The position numbers and the translations under genes were made by a program. A stretch of DNA of 64,000 nt from Bremia lactucae (lineage: Eukaryota > Oomycota > Peronosporomycetes > Peronosporales > Peronosporaceae): NCBI RefSeq assembly GCF_004359215.1, contig NC_090621.1, positions 4,953,368-5,017,367 on the forward strand, written 5' to 3'. The notes under the pieces are model-generated. The model worked only from the letters and a program-made list of their open reading frames with translations, did no database searches and was not told the origin of the DNA. Below are positions 52,501 to 63,220 of this stretch, in pieces (positions within the stretch are counted from its first letter, which is position 1; the number at the start of each line of letters is the position of its first letter).

Positions 52501-53800
52501 TTGTTGACGCGCAGGGCGTCGACCGGTTTCTAAGAGTCGAGACACTTCGGATATCTTCTACATTTGACGAGGATCCGAAGATTATGCTTCACGGATTATA
52601 CAAATGTATCGCCATCCTACGCGATACGTTTGTGAATTTATTGCGGTCCTCAGTGATGTGTCATCCGCGTAACCACAAATGGTCTGTTGTCTTACGGGTA
52701 CACTCGAAACTTAACAAGAGCATATTTGAATAAAAGTAGCTCCCAAACATGCACTGGGTAATTCATTTCAACAGCTCTTAAAAGTCGGACTGGTTATAGA
52801 TGACACGGTCGACGCTGTTATCATCTTTCTCCATTGGCACGCTCCCGATAACAAAATTGCTTGCATCGTAGACATGGCTAAAGAACTAATATGTGTCGGG
52901 GAATGGCAGCACCGGTCTCTCTACAAGAGATTGCTTCACTGCTGTGAACGCATCTACTTCATTCTTTGACCAAACCCATTCTACATCAGTTTTAAGGAGG
53001 TCAGACAAGGGCTTAGTACACTGCATAATTTTCTGCTGTACTTATGCGAGTAACTAGCGAACCCTAGGAACTGGCATAGATCCTTCACTAGAAGTGGATT
53101 CGCCATTCCTCTATAGCCTTTAACTTTTCAGGGTCTGCTCGTACACCATGTGTACTTACAATGCAAGCTGACATACGATTGGGCGTCACCAAAGTCTTTA
53201 ACACAGCGTCCAAATGATCCTTGTGGACTATTTTGCTCAGCACATCCTCGGTTCTACTATGAGCGAATACTTCGTCAAAGTAATGGTCGCTTAGACACAG
53301 TGCTGACGTATCACGTAAGACACCACTAGGTAGAATGTCGCCGGTGCGTTTTTCGAATTTTGGGGCACTACTTGCCACTCTTAAAACATATTGCTTTGGG
53401 TGCTTACTGCGGTTTTGACTACATCGGACTCTCTCGTGAGAATCTAATAGAAGCCATCTTTTCAATTCAACGCGGGAAAGATAGTTGACTTTCCCACGAG
53501 GTCAACAAAACATCTTTCCGCGGGATTGGCGTTTGCGCTGGAATGGTAGCCGTGTTCAGCTTATGTAAGCGTGAATCACGCGCCATCCACTTGTGGCCTT
53601 ACGCACATAGAAGGTCGGGCTGCAGTGCGGCAACTTGCTTTCACGAGCATTCTCCGCCTTGGCTCGCTTAAATATACAATCGACTTGTTCCTTCGGCACC
53701 GGCGACAAAATCTTTGTGCCAGGTTCCCAGTTAATATCATGCCTGGTGCCCCTATCGGCGGGAGGCGGCTCAGTACTGTTCTCGGTATTCATCGTGGGTT
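52501..53800 (-). pseudogene. Gyp-2f pol: chromodomain stump, RNase H and RT
   Basis: A trace of chromodomain (52500-52595) joins directly to RNase H sequence (52620-52900), so all of integrase is missing. RT pieces follow at 53088-53465 and 53556-53792. The polymerase box at 53271-53282 reads YFDE, so the last Asp is Glu. Strongly decayed compared with 12960-14083. Confidence 0.8.
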
Positions 53801-54820
53801 TTCCACATAATGTCGTTAAAGGGGCTGTTCTTTGACCTTGAGCATCGAGCTGGTTCTCTTCTCGGTCTCCAAAGAACGCTTATCCATTGTAGGCGATGGG
53901 CAACAGTCCATCAAGCTCTCTTCTGGAACTAGTGCGACTATATCATGGATCTTTCATTCCTATCGTTCGGACAGGAACATATGTTACGACATCTCCGGCA
54001 GTTTTCTATCTTTTCGGCAGATCTCGAAACGTGCTAAAACACCTCACCTTCGTAGCCTCCGTTATCTTGTCTATGACGGCCTTAAAACAGCTCGTTCAAA
54101 AATCCAACCGGTTGGACCAGGACTAAATTAAAGGTCTTTCGTCTCGACGTCGCTCGGCTTTGATCGACCGTATTTGTCAGTCAATCGAGTCCCGAGTCAC
54201 CAAAGCCTTTGACCTGGAAGCAGGAGCCGTCGATCTCTCGGGTATGTACTTTCAACCGCACCAGGCCATGGGCTCTGTGCATATTCTTGCGACGCTTGAC
54301 TTCTGTCAGCTCGCTATCTACGGTCACAGGCTATCGTCTCTGTGCACGACCATTAGAGGCATGACGACTTGTCGGGACACTTTTCAACTACACCAGACTC
54401 GAGGCGTCAATTGGGACCTGGTGACGTTAGATTTACCGCCAACGCACCCTCAACTGTGTTGGACGCGACATCAGTTGCATAGGCCTCTCGCGGGGGCACA
54501 TCCGTTCCGGTGTCCTGTGTAGAGTTAGCGTCTGTGTATGTACGCTACTCCAATAAATGTTGGTTTTTGCAACCATGGCATGCTTTGGATGAGGTCATAC
54601 AGACTATTCATTACGAGCTCTTAGAATCCCTCGCTACAGTCACTAAAGCGGAGCCGAGTTCAATCTCAACTCCTCCAGATTCTACGAGTTTGCTAAACTA
54701 TCGGTCGCCTCTTCTCGCTTGCCATCCTGAAAAGCGACTCATGACTCGCTGGTATCTATTTTAACGCCGCGAGTTTTTCAAATATATGATGGATTCGAAT
54801 CCACGAGAAATGTCATCACA
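53801..54820 (-). pseudogene. Gyp-2f PR-RT linker and protease
   Basis: The minus strand is homologous to 14403-15110. The protease loop near 54790-54820 reads LVDSNPS, where the family has DSGAS, so Gly-Ala became Asn-Pro. The distal VTSSNVTP-like tail and linker run from 54530 to 53830. The longer plus-strand frames here are antisense shadows. Confidence 0.78.
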
Positions 54821-55980
54821 CAGTCGTAGCCTCGTACTCGATTGCTATACACCACCAAGATTCAAGTCCGAACATTCGGAACCTTCGGGACTATGCTAAT
54901 CATTGGTTCAATTACTCTGAATATAAGAGTAGCTATAGGTCCGCGTTAGGAGGGCATGACGTCCCTTCTGCGCTCCTGAATTTCTCGATCCATCAGTGAT
55001 TAATGGAGAATTCGTGCGCCATGCACGCCAGCTCTTGCCATCGCTTTTCAGGTAGGGAGACCGCCTGCTGGACGATTAAGTACCAGCAGCTGCTTTGTCA
55101 TAGCCGTGAGCCATCGGATGGCCGCACTTGCCGCACTTGTAGCAGACAACCCCTGCGATGCCATACTTTCAGCCGACGGCTTACACGAAGCTGTTGCCGA
55201 GACACTTTTAAAATATTGCTCTTCATCCGAGCCAATTAAGATTGCCCTGACGGCACCATACTGAAAGGGCCTATCGCAATGATCCATGTCGCAGTCCGAT
55301 CATAAATGCGGGCACCCTAACATGTTCCGGGATTGGACCAACAGCAACTGATACCGAGAGCGAGCTCATCTCCTGCACATAGATCGCATCGTCTGTCAAA
55401 CTCCAAAGAAGCGCGCCTGTAGCAACACTTCTTTGTTGGCGGCTAATACATTTCGCAAATCATTGTCTTTAAGTACGTTATGAAGAAAACGTTTTTTGTC
55501 CGCCGAAAGAGCTTAGTAAGGAGCTTTACCGCGCAATGCGACATGGTGTTCGACACCATCCGAGTGTCGTCCTCGATGAGCTGCGCCACATCGCGTTTCT
55601 TCTCGGCTAACAACAAGTAGACAATCGTATGCGATGCAGTTCCATTGAACTTGGGACGGTCCATCCGAATGGATATCGGCTAATGGTGCCGTAAACAGAG
55701 CGTCATAACAGCCCGATTGCGAGTTTCTTTCGAGCCTATTCAAGCCGAAGCTCTTCCTGAGTCTTAGTGATGAACCCCGCTGCAGCATGACTATGTGCCT
55801 TGGACGCGGCCATGCGCTCGCGAGCTCAAATGCCTCAAACTGCTCCAACTGAGCAACATATTTCTCAGGAGGACTACCCAAGAGCCTAGCCAGAGCATGC
55901 TCACCAAGTCCCTACAGCAGGTGCTCAGCCACCTCCCGATAATTCTTAAGAGTGAAAGAAGTGAGCCAAATTGATTATGA
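54821..55980 (-). pseudogene. Gyp-2f gag
   Basis: 55513-55881 and 55443-55664 show pieces of Gyp-2 gag (GSPPEKYVAQLEQFEAFE, PKFNGTASHTIVYLLLAEKK, EDDTRMVSNTMSH). The nucleocapsid area near 55130 (VCYKCGKCGHPM-like) is degraded. The Met region at 55940-55980 corresponds to MSLNIDW of the intact gag. Frequent frameshifts. Confidence 0.82.
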
Positions 55981-56037
55981 GGCTCATCATCACGGACACG
56001 CTGAGAGAGTTGTGAAAGAACTACTATGGCTATAAAG

Positions 56038-56139
56038 TGTAGGCGGGCGTTTTCATGCGACCTCGCACTACAACACACTCCTTCGGGCACAGCGAGGTAG
56101 TTGGTGGGTCTCAAAGGCAGAATTACATAACAAGGCTGT
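56038..56139 (-). repeat. Gyp-2f 5' LTR stump
   Basis: Proximal 102 bp of the LTR (TGTAGGCGGGCG...CTCAAAGG), next to a decayed primer site. It ends where an inverted LTR starts at 56140. Confidence 0.75.
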
Positions 56140-56612
56140 TGTAACGGGCTAAAGTGCCTAATGTTACGCACCTGTTAAGTATGAACGGGAAGTTAATTAC
56201 TTCATGTGAATTAATGTGGCGTGCCACTATGGTGAGGATCACAAAGTGACCCACCCTTGTGTATGTGATGTACATGTGTACATAGGGATGACGTCTAGCG
56301 TCATCAGCGAGAAGAGGTAATCGGAACAATAAGCTTGCCACGTAGAGATGCACCTCTACAAAGTTGGCATCTATTCATTGGTTAAAAGTACTATTTTTCA
56401 CCATAATAAATATTAATCAGTCTTAGAACTACTTCCTAAAAAACAAGTGCGCACGTGAAGACGGATAACCGTTTCCGTGACGACACTTATTCTAAGATAC
56501 AAGTTCATTATGTGAGGTCACTTTAAGCGCCCACCAAATACCTCACTGCTTATGAGAGAAGACGGTCAAACCCGCTTCCTCGCTGCGTGTGCTTGTAGTG
56601 TGAGTTAAGCTG
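56140..56612 (+). repeat. Gyp-2 LTR in opposite orientation
   Basis: Starts TGTAACGGGCTAAAG and continues through GTATGTGATGTACATG, the GATGACGTCTAGCGTCATC inverted repeat and GTGCGCACGTGAAGACGG, ending near 56612 just short of the normal terminus. It faces the stump at 56038-56139, forming a head-to-head LTR pair. Confidence 0.78.
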
Positions 56613-56812
56613 TTCCACAGCTTGAAGTTCTTCTTCTTTCTTCTCAAAGAGGATTCGACCAATATGTTCCAATCGATGTTCACTCGATGTTCACGCCAGA
56701 CACAAGAAAGAGAAACATGCGCATGAAATTGTACTCGGGTTGCGCGGTACGTCAGCTGCTGTTCTAGTCTCCTTTTAGTGAGAGCTCTATTGCTAATGGG
56801 TAAGGGTGATGG
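56613..56812. other. Unassigned 200 bp
   Basis: No similarity to other parts of the window and no convincing frame. It lies between an inverted LTR and minus-strand Gyp-2 integrase. Confidence 0.45.
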
Positions 56813-57830
56813 CGCTACCCACGCAAAAGACGGGGTGCGTCTTTTATACCGCGAAAGGCTAGTCTATAATCAAAATCTCCAACCTCCTAGAACACCGTAA
56901 ACGGCTCGATGAAACGCGGCAATAATTTCGTAGTTCTCCAGGTAGTACAGAAATTGCATTTTTTAGTAGGGTAGCAGTAAGTATTTGTACTTTTTCTTTC
57001 ACTTGAATCGTTCATTATTTTTGGTGACCCATGCTGGTCCGCAAATTGCTTTTGCTTGTCCTGTGCGCTTGCCATCGCGTCAAGGACTTTTCGTGTGATG
57101 GCTAATCACACATCCACAAAGCGTTGAGCCTTGCTTACGCTATTAGCATTAAAATAGCCTATGACACCGCCGAGAGGTTGGTCATAGGATGTAGTTGCCA
57201 ATAACAAAACGTCGTTTTCGTGTAGGAGCACATGCATTCCTTGCTGGGACTGCACAGTGACACTCTTAGATGCCGTGACCGCTGCTAAACTGGCAGGGTT
57301 ACAAGCGCAAGTCTCTCACACTGACATGAAACCCTCACGGGTCATCGTCATAGTGACAAAACTGTGTCCCTCTTTCGCAATTGCACCAAACGTTATAAGG
57401 GGCCCTCCCCCATCAAGACTCGGGCTGCGCCCAAACAAGACTGGCGTCCGAGGATGGCGCAGTCCGTTAATATAAAACGGTGTCTCACCCGTACTGGCGT
57501 GGACACTGTTATTTATAGCGAAATCCTTAAAGGGCATTTGCAGCTCCACTCTTTTAGAGTTGCTATAGTGCGCAAGACATCCGCCACGACCCGATTGGCA
57601 CGTTCTGTTTGGCTATCGGGCTGGGGATGATCTGCGGTTGACATGTGGAGCTTGCTACCTAGCAGCTCGAACACATGTCGCCAAAAATCAGACGTAAGAC
57701 GTGGATCCCGGTTTGATATAATGGACTCGGGCATCCCGTGTAGTCGGTTAACATGATCCAGGAACAAGAGAGCTGCCTTTTTGCCTGTGATCGATGCCTT
57801 ACATGGTGATAAATGCACCATTTTGCTCAG
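56813..57830 (-). pseudogene. Gyp-2e integrase core and C-terminus
   Basis: 57513-57821 has the core with DHVNRLHGMPESIISNRDPR (second Asp region) and TADHPQPDSQTERANRVVA. 57316-57549 has FKDFAINNSVHASTGETPFY: the Glu region reads FKDF rather than FVEF, losing the catalytic Glu. 56887-57075 has the GPY/F module (TTKLLPRFIEPFTVF). The chromodomain is cut off at 56813. Confidence 0.84.
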
Positions 57831-58450
57831 TCAGTCTACACAGACGACTAGCCCTGTTCGACCTTTATGATCGGGCTGCATGTCAAACATGAAGTCCAGA
57901 CTTACTGACTTCCAGCAGCTGGTTGCAATCGGTAGCGGCTTCAGTGGCGCACTGCTGGACGGTGTAGGCTTACTGCGCTGATACTGTTCGCAAGAGCGAA
58001 TATAGTTGGCCACCCATCTATATAGATGTGGCCACCGAAATTCCTCTGACACTCCTAAGAATGTCTTTTCACGGCCCAGATGCCCACTCGATGGTACATC
58101 ATTGAGCTCGTGAAGTATTTTCAGCTTGGGGCACATAGATTCCCAAGGGATCACAAGGTGACAGCTGATGCCACAACAGGCCATCGCTGTAGCTATAGCG
58201 ATTAAGCTTAGCTTGCAGATGCGACGGAAGGGAATTTTTTCGTCCATCGAAGTGATGCAACAGCAGGCGACAGTGGTCGTCCTGACTGTAGCTCTATTGT
58301 ATCTCAAAGGCCAATGAGCTCGTCACGTGGTATGCTTTCATGGCTGCCAACGGTGACGGCTATAATTGTGCTTTAACACTAGACACACTTTCCTGGTGTC
58401 TTGCCTCGAAGCCTGGTCTGCGCGATAACGCGTCAGCCAAGACATTCGAC
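57831..58450 (-). pseudogene. Gyp-2e zinc finger and RNase H tail
   Basis: 57831-58307 is open for 158 residues: HELNDVPSSGHLGREKTFLG (HX4H-like), RWVANYIRSCEQYQRSKPTP (second Cys is Tyr), and SVSLDFMFDMQPDHKGRTG with the first Asp. At about 58450 the RNase H tail jumps into the RT-connection region (WLTRYRADQ), a deletion of several hundred bases compared with 39753-40284. Confidence 0.82.
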
Positions 58451-59320
58451 TTACCCTGTACTTGTTCCTTTGACCAAACCCATTCTGCTTCCTTTTTAAG
58501 GAGGTCAGAGAAGGGCTTAGCACGCTCTCCTTAATTCTTGCTATACTTATGCAATTAATCAGCGAGCCCAGGACTTAACGTAAATTCTTCACATATCGTG
58601 GGATCGGCCACTCCTTTACCGATTTTACCTTGTCTGGGTCTGCTCGTACACCATGTGTACCTACCCTGAAGCCTAGCGCAGGTATCTCGGGGACTTCAAT
58701 GACGCATTGCGAGTTGACGTACAATAGGCGTCACCTAGAGTCTTCGACACAGCGTTTGTCATGATGCTTGTGCGACTATTTCGCTCAGTCCGTACTCAGC
58801 CCTACAATGAACGATTACATCGTCAAAGTAATGGGGCAAGATAGCACAATGCTGTCGCATCACGTGAGCCGACACTCGGTTTAATGTTGTCTGTGCGTTT
58901 TTCAAACCTTGAGGAATCACAATTTACTCCGACAGGATACCGCATGGGGCGCTTACAGCTGTTCTGGCTACTTCACACTCTCTCATGAGTACCTGATAGT
59001 AGCCATCTTTAAATCCAACGCGGAAACGATAGTTGACTTTCCCATGGAGTTCAGCAAGACATAATTCCGCGGGATTGGCGTGTGTGCCGGTATGGTCGCC
59101 GTGTTCAGCTTATCGTAAGCATAAACCACGCACCATCCACCTGTGGCTTTACGCACACAAAAGTTCGGGCTGCAGTGAGGCGATTTGCTCTTCCGCACAT
59201 GTCCCGCCTTGGCTCGCTTGTCGAAGAACTGATCGATATAGTCGACTTGTTCTTTCGGCAACGGCCATTGCCTGGTCACACAATATTTGGCGCCAGGTTC
59301 GAGGTCTATCTCGTGCCCGA
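58451..59320 (-). pseudogene. Gyp-2e reverse transcriptase
   Basis: The YFDD box is intact near 58815-58835. 58983-59435 holds the RT fingers (GHEIDLEPGAKYCVTRQWPL, FCVRKATGGWCVVYAYDKLN); its N-terminal residues beyond 59320 are Gyp-4 sequence read in frame by chance. Homology to Gyp-2 ends at 59320 (CTCGTGCCCGA), where plus-strand Gyp-4 begins. Confidence 0.84.
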
Positions 59321-60480
59321 CTGGCACGTTATAAGCCCCAGATCGACGGTTAGCCAGATCAGTGAGACGTTGACGCAAGTTCAACGTCAGTGACGTGTTT
59401 ACCCATCGCCTGGTTTTTCCAAGTGAATGACCCATACGGCACAGTCGTGGATCGTGAACTCACGACGCTTTCCTGCGGTGCACAGACTGAGCGATGGCCC
59501 TCTGTACTGCTAGCTTTGTACTTCTGGACACACTCCTCTCTTCAGAGAAAGGAGAACGGTGCGGATGAGAAGTGGCTCGCACACTAAGATGACGCGGTCG
59601 TGTGGGTTCCCGCGCGTCAAAAACGCGGTTGAACAGGAATTACCGCACGTGCATGCAGTAATTTAACCGGGGTTCCGATCTGCACCCCCCCTCCCTCGTG
59701 ATTGAGAAGGGGCAGTTGTGGTCGAGCGGGCTCTCACACGATTATGACTTGGGCGGACAGGAGTCCCCACGCGATAACATGATGGTCGAACCGGGATTCG
59801 CATTCATCATTCACTGTGGTCGAGCCAAGGTTCCCATCATCCACTGTGGTCGAGCCAAGGTTCCCACATGGGAAATTTATGGTTGAGCAGGGACTCCCAC
59901 ATGAGTTTACGGCGGACGAGCAGGAGCTCCCACAGGAGCTCCCGCATCAAGTGTGGACGGTCGAGCATGGATTACTCCCGTCACGTGTTTCCGGCATCAT
60001 GGATGAGGACATCCAGTGCCTAAAGGGGGTGGGCGTTCATCATCTGACTGTGGTTCTCCAGCTTCGAGTATCGTCTCGAAGCACGACAGAGATCAAGCAA
60101 TAAGAAATTCAGCTTTGGAATGGGTCCACGCTATCGTTGACGTGAAAGGGAAGTCCGCAAAGGCGCCAACACATTGAAGTCGCGAGTCCACCTCGTGACG
60201 CTTCCTTGATTACACGCCTTCCAGGACTTTCCTGGAAAATTTTGTTCGTGACCTGAAAGGAGACACCGTGAATTAGGTATGTTGATCACGAGCGAGGCGG
60301 TTACCGCGTCAAACGAAGAGCAAATGACGCGACTTTGAAGCACTGAGCCAAAGTCAGCGCGTGAAGAACGATTTGCGCTGCAGTCATGGGAGGCTCTGCT
60401 AGAGTGTGGTAACACTGTGTACGATATTGCTCTAGAGAATGCAGACGTAATCCCTGACACGATTCCGGCTGAAATTTCTG
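59321..60480 (+). pseudogene. Gyp-4b protease end and PR-RT linker
   Basis: Starts with WHVISPRSTV-frame sequence equivalent to LARYNPQIDG of Gyp-4a. The linker contains a degenerate repeat region (59580-59990) and open frames 59698-59886, 59816-60103. It matches 43000-43590 and 44070-44412 at near identity in reverse, without the LTR insert. It ends in RT-proximal sequence (HEIDLVPGSKYCVKRQ, near 60500). Confidence 0.78.
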
Positions 60481-61340
60481 CTGATCGTGGTGTTCTGCAC
60501 GAGATTGATCTCGTGCCAGGCTCAAAGTATTGCGTGAAACGGCAGTGATCGTTGCCTCGAGATAAGTCGAGGCTATTGACGAATTCATCGAAGGCCGCCG
60601 CGAGGCGGGTCATGTTCGCAATAGTACCTCGCCATATTCGAGTCCAACCCTTTGCGTGAAGAAGGCTACGGGAAGCTAGCAGATTTTTCATGCGAATAAT
60701 AAACTAAATGATGCCACTATTCCTGCGCAAAAGCCTATCCCCAGGAATGACATGGTGTCAAACTCCATGTCAGGAAGCGTTATCTTCAGTGCCCTCGATC
60801 TAACCGATGGCTTCCACCAAATCCCGATGCGACCGAGCGATATACGACTCACAGCGGTGGGTACCCCGAATGGCACGCCATGGGAATGTCTAGTGATGCC
60901 ACAAGGTTGAAGAATACACTCGCCACTTTCAATCGCATGGTGTATTAAGTCTTGAGACACTTCCGGGGCTTCGCTCGTGGTTATCTCGATGACATCTTTG
61001 TCCACAGTCACGCTGAGAACAACCTCAGCGATGTTTAAGTTCACCTTCGACACTTGAAACAGGTGTTTCAAGTCATGCAAGACAACAAGTCGTATGCGAA
61101 TTTCAAGTAGTACGTCTTTCGTGTACTGAAAATTCCGGTGCTCGGTTGCTTTGGGAGTAAGTCGGGAGCTCAAGCTGATTCAGAGAAGGTGTCGTCCATC
61201 TGTTCTTGGCCCACGCCCACGAATCCTTCGGAGTTGCGTCAGTGGCTCGGCTTGGCTAATTACTTGCATAAGTATACGAAGGATGTCGGTTCTATAAGCC
61301 TTTGTCGTCACTTTTGAAGAAATACGCCACGTGGTCGTGG
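60481..61340 (+). pseudogene. Gyp-4b reverse transcriptase
   Basis: Plus-strand frames: TIPAQKPIPRNDMV-like (60715-60750), SALDLTDGFHQIPMRPSDIR, MPQGLKNTLATFNRMVYQVL-like (60895-60950). The polymerase box YLDD is intact at 60982-60993 (GYLDDIFVHSHAENN). The thumb (VSSICSWPTPTNPSELRQWL, YLHKYTKD) lies at 61190-61280. Single stops replace Gln and Trp codons here and there. Confidence 0.87.
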
Positions 61341-62080
61341 CATCCCGAGCATCAAGCGGCATTCGATGCAGTTGGAAATCGCTTGGCTTCAGCGCCAGTG
61401 TTGGTCCTCCTGGAGGGCTTTAAATCATTCCACGTGATATGCGATGCAAGTAACTTCGCAATTGGTTGTGCCCTTATGTGATTCAATGATGAGGGCCGTG
61501 AACGAGTCGTGAGTTATCACTCACGACAGATGAAGTCGGCGTAGAAGAGCTATCCATTTCATGATAAGGAGTTGTTAGCAATGGGGTACGCACTCATTTA
61601 ATGAACGCATATTTGCTTTGTATACCGAGCATGCATCGCTGCGCACAGCGTCGAAGACTCCGCGTTTGTCCCAACGGTTGGCACGCTGGCTGTCCTTCTT
61701 TCCGAGTACAATTTCGTCGTGCATTACAAATCGGGCAAGATCAACATTCTTGTTGATGCTCTGTCACGACATCCTGACTACGATGCTTGGACCGCGCTGA
61801 GTCGCCAGGCTACTGACGACGATGAAGAGGATGATCGATGTGCGATGTTGGTATCGCTGAATTTAAGTCGGGGTCACCCTCGATTTGTAATTATACGACG
61901 AAATAGTCGCTGCTTCCATGATCCTGATTACACGGATATTATCGCTTATCTGCGCGAGCCCAGTGATGATGCACTCGGAGCTCTGTCACGAACCAAGCGT
62001 GATCAGATTCAGCGTTATAATTTAGACTGTGATCTGCTTCTGTACAGCATCGACCACTTCGATGCTCCTCGTACGGTAAC
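61341..62080 (+). pseudogene. Gyp-4b RNase H
   Basis: FHVICDASNFAIGCALM (61425-61480), GRERVVSYHSRQMKSA and YPFHDKELLAMGYAL, a short deletion, then LYTEHASLRTASKTPRLSQR (YTDH has become YTEH) and INILVDALSRHPDYDAWTAL. 61719-62087 is open for 122 residues. It would remove RNA from the RNA-DNA hybrid. The frame ends at the Gyp-1 fragment at 62081. Confidence 0.86.
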
Positions 62081-62275
62081 CTGGTGATGAGGTATACCTC
62101 ATCACCTTGAAGTTGAAAGTGACAAATGATTTGTCACTCAGAGCCCTAGTGGACTGCGGAGCGTCGAATAACTTTATTCGTCGCCAGTCACTAGAGGGTC
62201 GTAGGCTCAAATATGTTGAGCGCGACATCCCCCCAACGAGGATGACGATGCGTCTAGCAACAGGAGCATCGATAC
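62081..62275 (+). pseudogene. Gyp-1 protease fragment inside Gyp-4b pol
   Basis: A 195 bp piece of Gyp-1, from the gag-protease boundary to ATGASI, including the best-preserved catalytic loop in the window (ALVDCGASNNFIRRQSLEG). It begins with a 24 bp perfect palindrome (62083-62106). It is joined in frame on its right side to Gyp-4 integrase zinc-finger sequence, giving an open chimeric frame 62107-62436. Confidence 0.85.
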
Positions 62276-62440
62276 CAGTAGTCGATAACGAGTCGGATTT
62301 GCGTGCACGGATCCTTGACGAGTGGCACGATGCCCCAGGTGGTGGCCACTTTGGCCGCGAAAAGACGTTCTTGGCTGTGTCTCGTGACTTCTTCTGGTCC
62401 CACATGAACAAGCATGCGAAATCTGTTAACAGGTGAAGCT
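62276..62440 (+). pseudogene. Gyp-4b integrase zinc finger
   Basis: SDLRARILDEWHDAPGGGHF and GREKTFLAVSRDFFWSHM form the HX4-5H half. The CX2C half is lost: after MNKHAKSVNR comes a stop. The open frame includes the Gyp-1 protease piece upstream. Confidence 0.83.
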
Positions 62441-63220
62441 ATCTTTATCGTCGTAGCCCCCCTGCGACCATTGCCGATTGCAGCTGAAACTTAGCATTCA
62501 GTTTTGACTTCGGGCTCTTGCTCGATAGACGAGTGTCCTGGGATTTGTCAACAGCAGGATGACACACCTGGTGCCTGTTCACGCTACGATCACTGCGGCA
62601 GCGACCGCGGTGCACTTCATCAGAGCTGTGTTTCGCCATCACGGCTTCCCGGTTCGGACCGTAATCCAATTCACATCCGCATTTATTGTGTCACTGTTCG
62701 AGCTTCTCGGGACGATAGGCAAATTGAGCGCGTGAATAGAGTCCTCAAAGATGTTCTTCGGTGCTATGCTACTTCCTTCGCGAGCTGGAGTGCAATTTAC
62801 AACTTACTGAGTTCGTACTCAAAAATGCCGATGACGAGTCAACAGGGTTGACGCTTTTTTGTGTATTTGGCTCGAGATCCTCGATTTCCTACTCTTCTAG
62901 CCGTGGGTTGCCCACGGTGCCTCGTGGCTTTACTCTGGGTGTAAGTGAATGGAATAAACAACGAACGAGTGCAGCCTACGGTATTTTGAGTGCAAATATT
63001 GTTACTCAAACCAAGGCGAAGTCTGCTGTTTCGCCTCCACGTGGTGTGGCGAATCTCGCTGGACTTCGCAGACACTTATTGACCGTATTCGGATACGCGT
63101 TCACCTACTAGCTGAGCGTCGTCAGCCTTGTTCACAGGCTCATCAATATCGTCCTGCGCGACCTCACCATCGCAAGGGGCCACCACCGCTTGTGGACGTG
63201 GAAGGTCAGACTGCTGAACC
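62441..63220 (+). pseudogene. Gyp-4b integrase core and C-terminal region
   Basis: Frames: MTHLVPVHATITAAATAVHF (62560-62620), the degraded second-Asp block (62640-62700), ERVNRVLKDVLRCYATSFAS (62730-62790), and LTEFVLKNADDESTGLTLF, with the Glu at about 62815. A C-terminal basic stretch (62980-63220) precedes the chromodomain. Many frameshifts. Confidence 0.83.

Noticed and set aside
59700..59990. CRISPR-like array
   Set aside because: The units are degenerate, the spacing is irregular, spacers are not unique, and the region is eukaryotic retrotransposon linker coding sequence. It is a minisatellite.
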